This document shows, piece after piece, positions 6,742-9,726 of a stretch of 9,726 nt of DNA. The position numbers and the translations under genes are program-made. Origin of the DNA: Flavobacterium sp. UBA4098 (GTDB lineage: Bacteria; Bacteroidota; Bacteroidia; Flavobacteriales; Flavobacteriaceae); assembly GCA_002382495.1 (NCBI GenBank), contig DFXW01000034.1:41981-51706 (forward strand), given 5' to 3'. Below the pieces are notes generated by a model, which saw only the letters and a list, made by a program, of their open reading frames with translations, did not search any database and was not told where the DNA came from. Numbering within the stretch: the stretch's first letter is position 1; each line of letters starts with the position of its first letter.

Positions 6742-8043
6742 TTAGTTTTGGTTAAATTTTCCCTTATAACGTTCATTTAATTTAGTTTGATGCGTTTCCA
6801 AACTAATGGTTCTTCCCTGAATGAAAGCTTTACTTAATTTATTAGTTCTCATATCTAAAGCATCACCTTCAGAAATAAACAAGGTGGCATCTTTTCCTAC
6901 TTCAAGAGTTCCACAAAAAGTATCAATACCTAATATTGTGGCAGTATTTGAGGTGATTAATTGGAGTGCTTTTTCTTTGTCCAAACCATAAGCAACACAA
7001 GTTCCTGCTAAAAAAGGTAGGTTTCTTGTTTCCATTCTTTCGTGTGCGCCACTATTTTCTAATCCAACTAAAACGCCTTGATCAGTTAATAGTTTGGCAA
7101 GTTTAAATGGCAAATCAATATCGTCATCATCATTTTCTGGCATACCATGCACACGTTTTAATAGTACTCCAATATGCTTCTCTTTTAAATAGCTTCCGAT
7201 TTTATAGGCTTCATACCCACCAACAATTGCAATTTTTGTAATTCCGTTGCTTAAAGCCAGTTCAATAGCATCAATCATTTGCTTCTCTTCATTAGCATGA
7301 ATGAACAAAGTTTGTTCTCCTGAAAGAAGGCCTTTTGTAGCTTCAAATATTAAATTACGTTCTTTTGCTACACTTGTATTGTATGCTTTTGCATTTTGGA
7401 AAAATGCATTTATTTCAGCAATTTCTTTGGTGTACTCTTTGTTTGCTTCGATTGTACCTGGCTCAAACCAAGAACCGCTTCTTTTGAAACTAGAAGGAAA
7501 TTCCATGTGTATACCATCATTTTCTTTAACTACAGCATCACTCCAATGCCATGCATCTAATTGTACAATAGAAGAGGTACCAGAAATTAATCCGCCTCTT
7601 GGTGTAATTTGTGCCATCAATACACCATTAGGTCTCACTGTTTCCACTACTTTTGAATCGGCAGTGTAAGCAATCAAACTTCGAACATGTGGATTGAATG
7701 TTCCAATTTCTGATTCATCATCAGAAGATTTTACCGCGTCGATTTCCACTAATCCTAATGTAGAATTAGGAGCAATAAAACCAGGGTAAACTTCTTTTCC
7801 AGCGGCATCAATAATGGTTTCGTAGTTGGCTTTAACCACGTTACTTGCTGAAGTTACTACGTCAATTTTACCATTTTTGAATCCAATGGCACTATTCTCC
7901 AAAACAGTTCCATTTCCTAAATGCGCTTTGGCATTCAGAATTAAAATTGATTTTTGTTGTTTTGGTGCTGGAGTCTGTTGTGCTTTACTAACTAATGATA
8001 TTCCGAATACCAATGTTAAAAGAACTATTTTTTTATGTATCAT
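6742..8043 (-). CDS. Exported amidohydrolase-superfamily protein lacking most metal ligands (possible pseudoenzyme)
   Basis: The protein has 433 residues and a Sec signal peptide (1-21, MIHKKIVLLTLVFGISLVSKA), so it should be periplasmic. The fold is that of the metal-dependent amidohydrolases. A small beta domain (ILILNAKAHLGNG...NGKIDVV, 34-63) is followed by the PGF turn that begins the barrel (87-89), and the chain returns to the beta domain with GTLEVGKDATLFI (378-390). The metal site is largely gone. Where active members have HxH after the PG-I turn, this one has N93-S94-T95. H249 (FIHANEE) is kept. The next histidine position aligns with G275 (IVGGYEAYK), and the catalytic aspartate aligns with G332 (ENSGAHERM). 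It lies 33 bases behind the catalytic-looking amidohydrolase and shares its terminator, so the two are probably one operon. It may assist or bind its partner, or it may use another chemistry. The substrate is unknown. Confidence 0.85.
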   Translation of the reverse strand: MIHKKIVLLTLVFGISLVSKAQQTPAPKQQKSILILNAKAHLGNGTVLENSAIGFKNGKIDVVTSASNVVKANYETIIDAAGKEVYPGFIAPNSTLGLVEIDAVKSSDDESEIGTFNPHVRSLIAYTADSKVVETVRPNGVLMAQITPRGGLISGTSSIVQLDAWHWSDAVVKENDGIHMEFPSSFKRSGSWFEPGTIEANKEYTKEIAEINAFFQNAKAYNTSVAKERNLIFEATKGLLSGEQTLFIHANEEKQMIDAIELALSNGITKIAIVGGYEAYKIGSYLKEKHIGVLLKRVHGMPENDDDDIDLPFKLAKLLTDQGVLVGLENSGAHERMETRNLPFLAGTCVAYGLDKEKALQLITSNTATILGIDTFCGTLEVGKDATLFISEGDALDMRTNKLSKAFIQGRTISLETHQTKLNERYKGKFNQN

Positions 8044-8076
8044 AATTATTCTAATTTATTTTTTGAAAAGTAAACC

Positions 8077-9726
8077 TTAGTACTCAAGAGAATCACAGTG
8101 GTATTCAGTTCGTTCCACTTTTTTAGGTTCTTGCGTAATCATTCCTTTGTTTTTTTCTTCCAATAATTGTCCGATTAAAACATTTCGTTCTTTTGCAATT
8201 GCTTTTCTTTGTTCTTCATCCCTTTGGATGTCAAAGTAAACTACTCCTTCAATGATCGTTTTTTCAGCTTTAGCATAAATAGATAACGGATTGGTGTTCC
8301 AAAGAACAACATCAGCATCTTTTCCTACTTTGATACTTCCCACTTTATCATCAAGATGTAACAATTTAGCAGGATTCAATGTAACAAATTTCCAAGCTTC
8401 CTCTTCTGAAATATTTCCGTATTTCACTGCTTTTGCAGCTTCTTGGTTCAAACGTCTAGACATTTCGGCATCATCAGAATTATAGGCTACTACAATTCCT
8501 TTGTTGTGCATAATTGGTCCATTGAATGGAATCGCATCGTTTACTTCAAATTTATAAGCCCACCAGTCTGAGAATGTAGAAGCTCCCACACCGTGTTCTT
8601 TCATTTTATCAGCTACTTTGTATCCTTCCAATATATGTGTAAACGTATTGACTCTGAAATTGAATTTTTCAGCTACATTCATCAACATTAAAATCTCAGA
8701 TTGTACATAAGAGTGACATGATATGAAACGTTCTTTATTAATGATTTCAGCTAAAGTTTGTAACTCTAAATCTACTCTTGGTGCTTTTCCTTTTTTAGAA
8801 CTGTTGTAGTTTTTCCAAGCTAAGTCGTATTCTTTGGCTCTTTGGAAATAATCGATAAATACTTGTTCAACACCCATTCTTGTTTGTGGAAAACGAGTAG
8901 GGTTAACATTGCCCCAGTTGGATTGTTTAACATTTTCACCTAGAGCAAATTTGATAAACTTAGGTTGATTTTTGTATAACATTTCTTCTGGCGAACGTCC
9001 CCATTTCCATTTTACAATGGCAGAACGTCCTCCGATAGGATTCGCTGAACCGTGTAATAACTGCGAAATAGTAACACCACCCGCTAGATCTCTATAAATA
9101 TTAGGATCTTCAGAGTTTACAACATCCTGAATGGTTACTTCGGCACTTGAATTATGTCCTCCTTCGTTAACCCCTTTAGAAATAGCGATATGTGAATGCT
9201 CATCAATAATTCCACTGGTAAGGTGTTTTCCTTTGGCATCAATAACTGTTGCTGCTGGATCGGAAAGATTTTTTCCAACTGCAGCAATTTTTCCGTCTTT
9301 AATTAATACGTCTGTATTTTCTAAAATTCCTTCTTTTTCATTCGTCCAAATAGTAGCATTTTTGAATAATAAAGTTTGAGCAGTTAGTTTTTCTTGGTTA
9401 CCAAAAGCAACATTAGGATAAGTTACAGGTTGAACAGGATTGATTTTTTCTTCTTTTTTTGTATCTGCTTCTACTTTAAAATCAGAAGTTTTAGTGGCAG
9501 ACCAGTTGACTTCTTTTCCGTCTTTAACAATAGCTTTTCCAGCTAAATTAGAAGTATTACCTAAGTAAGTGCTTAATCTAGTAAAATTTGTTTTCAACGA
9601 ATCAGCCGGTTTGATTACTGTAGTCAACCATTGGTTAGCAATAGTAATTTTAGAATTTAATTTTTTATTATCAACTGAAGTGATATCCGATTTTGGACTT
9701 GCAACATCACCACTAATTTTCCATTT
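8077..9726 (-). CDS. Amidohydrolase-superfamily metal-dependent hydrolase, C-terminal part (cut by window edge)
   Basis: The frame is open from the right edge (9726) to the stop at 8077, giving 549 residues and no true start. The apparent start at 9627 is an internal TTG: 33 more codons precede it in frame, beginning KWKISGDVAS. About 110 residues precede the catalytic domain. They look like a beta-rich accessory module (SNLAGKAIVKDGKEVNWSAT) and a charged linker. The hydrolase domain then has HSH (visible residues 177 and 179), a GENVK block, TRMGVEQVF, H338 (ISCHSY), H364 (FTHILEGYK), D418 in YNSDD, and the closing GSIKVGKDADVVLW. All expected metal ligands are therefore present. This pattern recalls the subgroup of amidohydrolases distantly related to imidazolonepropionase; the substrate cannot be told. 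The protein is probably exported like its neighbour, but its N-terminus is not visible. It is the upstream member of a two-gene operon. Confidence 0.88.
   Translation of the reverse strand, partial: KWKISGDVASPKSDITSVDNKKLNSKITIANQWLTTVIKPADSLKTNFTRLSTYLGNTSNLAGKAIVKDGKEVNWSATKTSDFKVEADTKKEEKINPVQPVTYPNVAFGNQEKLTAQTLLFKNATIWTNEKEGILENTDVLIKDGKIAAVGKNLSDPAATVIDAKGKHLTSGIIDEHSHIAISKGVNEGGHNSSAEVTIQDVVNSEDPNIYRDLAGGVTISQLLHGSANPIGGRSAIVKWKWGRSPEEMLYKNQPKFIKFALGENVKQSNWGNVNPTRFPQTRMGVEQVFIDYFQRAKEYDLAWKNYNSSKKGKAPRVDLELQTLAEIINKERFISCHSYVQSEILMLMNVAEKFNFRVNTFTHILEGYKVADKMKEHGVGASTFSDWWAYKFEVNDAIPFNGPIMHNKGIVVAYNSDDAEMSRRLNQEAAKAVKYGNISEEEAWKFVTLNPAKLLHLDDKVGSIKVGKDADVVLWNTNPLSIYAKAEKTIIEGVVYFDIQRDEEQRKAIAKERNVLIGQLLEEKNKGMITQEPKKVERTEYHCDSLEY

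Noticed and set aside
7301..7669. A 122-codon plus-strand frame, and similar frames at 7826, 8291 and 9131.
   Set aside because: All are antisense to the two amidohydrolases, whose frames carry signal peptide, motifs and domain order. None of the shadows has a recognisable feature.
9625..9627. Start of the right-hand amidohydrolase at 9627.
   Set aside because: The codon is an internal TTG and the same frame stays open for all 33 codons to the window edge, with sequence of the same character. The gene is truncated, not 516 residues long.

Overview
The window looks like a chromosomal segment of a member of the Bacteroidota, most likely a Flavobacterium or close relative. The evidence is the low G+C content, AT-rich intergenic DNA, the lack of clear Shine-Dalgarno sequences, promoter-like TTG / TAnnTTTG pairs of the flavobacterial type, and proteins whose sequences resemble flavobacterial homologues. 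This is a judgement from sequence character; no database was searched.

Layout, left to right. (1) Positions 1-281, minus strand: the N-terminal part of a DoxX-like small membrane protein, cut by the window edge. It diverges from the next gene across a 158-bp promoter region. (2) Positions 440-5079, plus strand: a compact run of three genes. These are pabB (aminodeoxychorismate synthase component I, folate pathway), tilS (tRNA-Ile lysidine synthetase) and a dsbD-type transmembrane thiol-disulfide reductase; tilS and dsbD overlap by four bases. (3) Positions 5093-5128: a perfect hairpin with A and T tracts that can end transcription from both sides, between the convergent dsbD and amtB. (4) Positions 5148-6473, minus strand: amtB, an ammonium channel with its permeation residues and a GlnK-docking-like C-terminal tail. 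Its upstream region holds a candidate promoter and an imperfect direct repeat with a 52-bp period. (5) Positions 6683-9726, minus strand: two exported amidohydrolase-superfamily proteins in tandem, followed by a terminator. The upstream one is truncated by the window edge and keeps the metal ligands. The downstream one has lost most of them and may be a pseudoenzyme partner.

Most of the window is ordinary housekeeping and envelope physiology. I found no mobile element, CRISPR array, RNA gene or defence system. The parts most worth a second look are the amidohydrolase pair, in which one member lacks the metal site, and the repeated element in the amtB leader.
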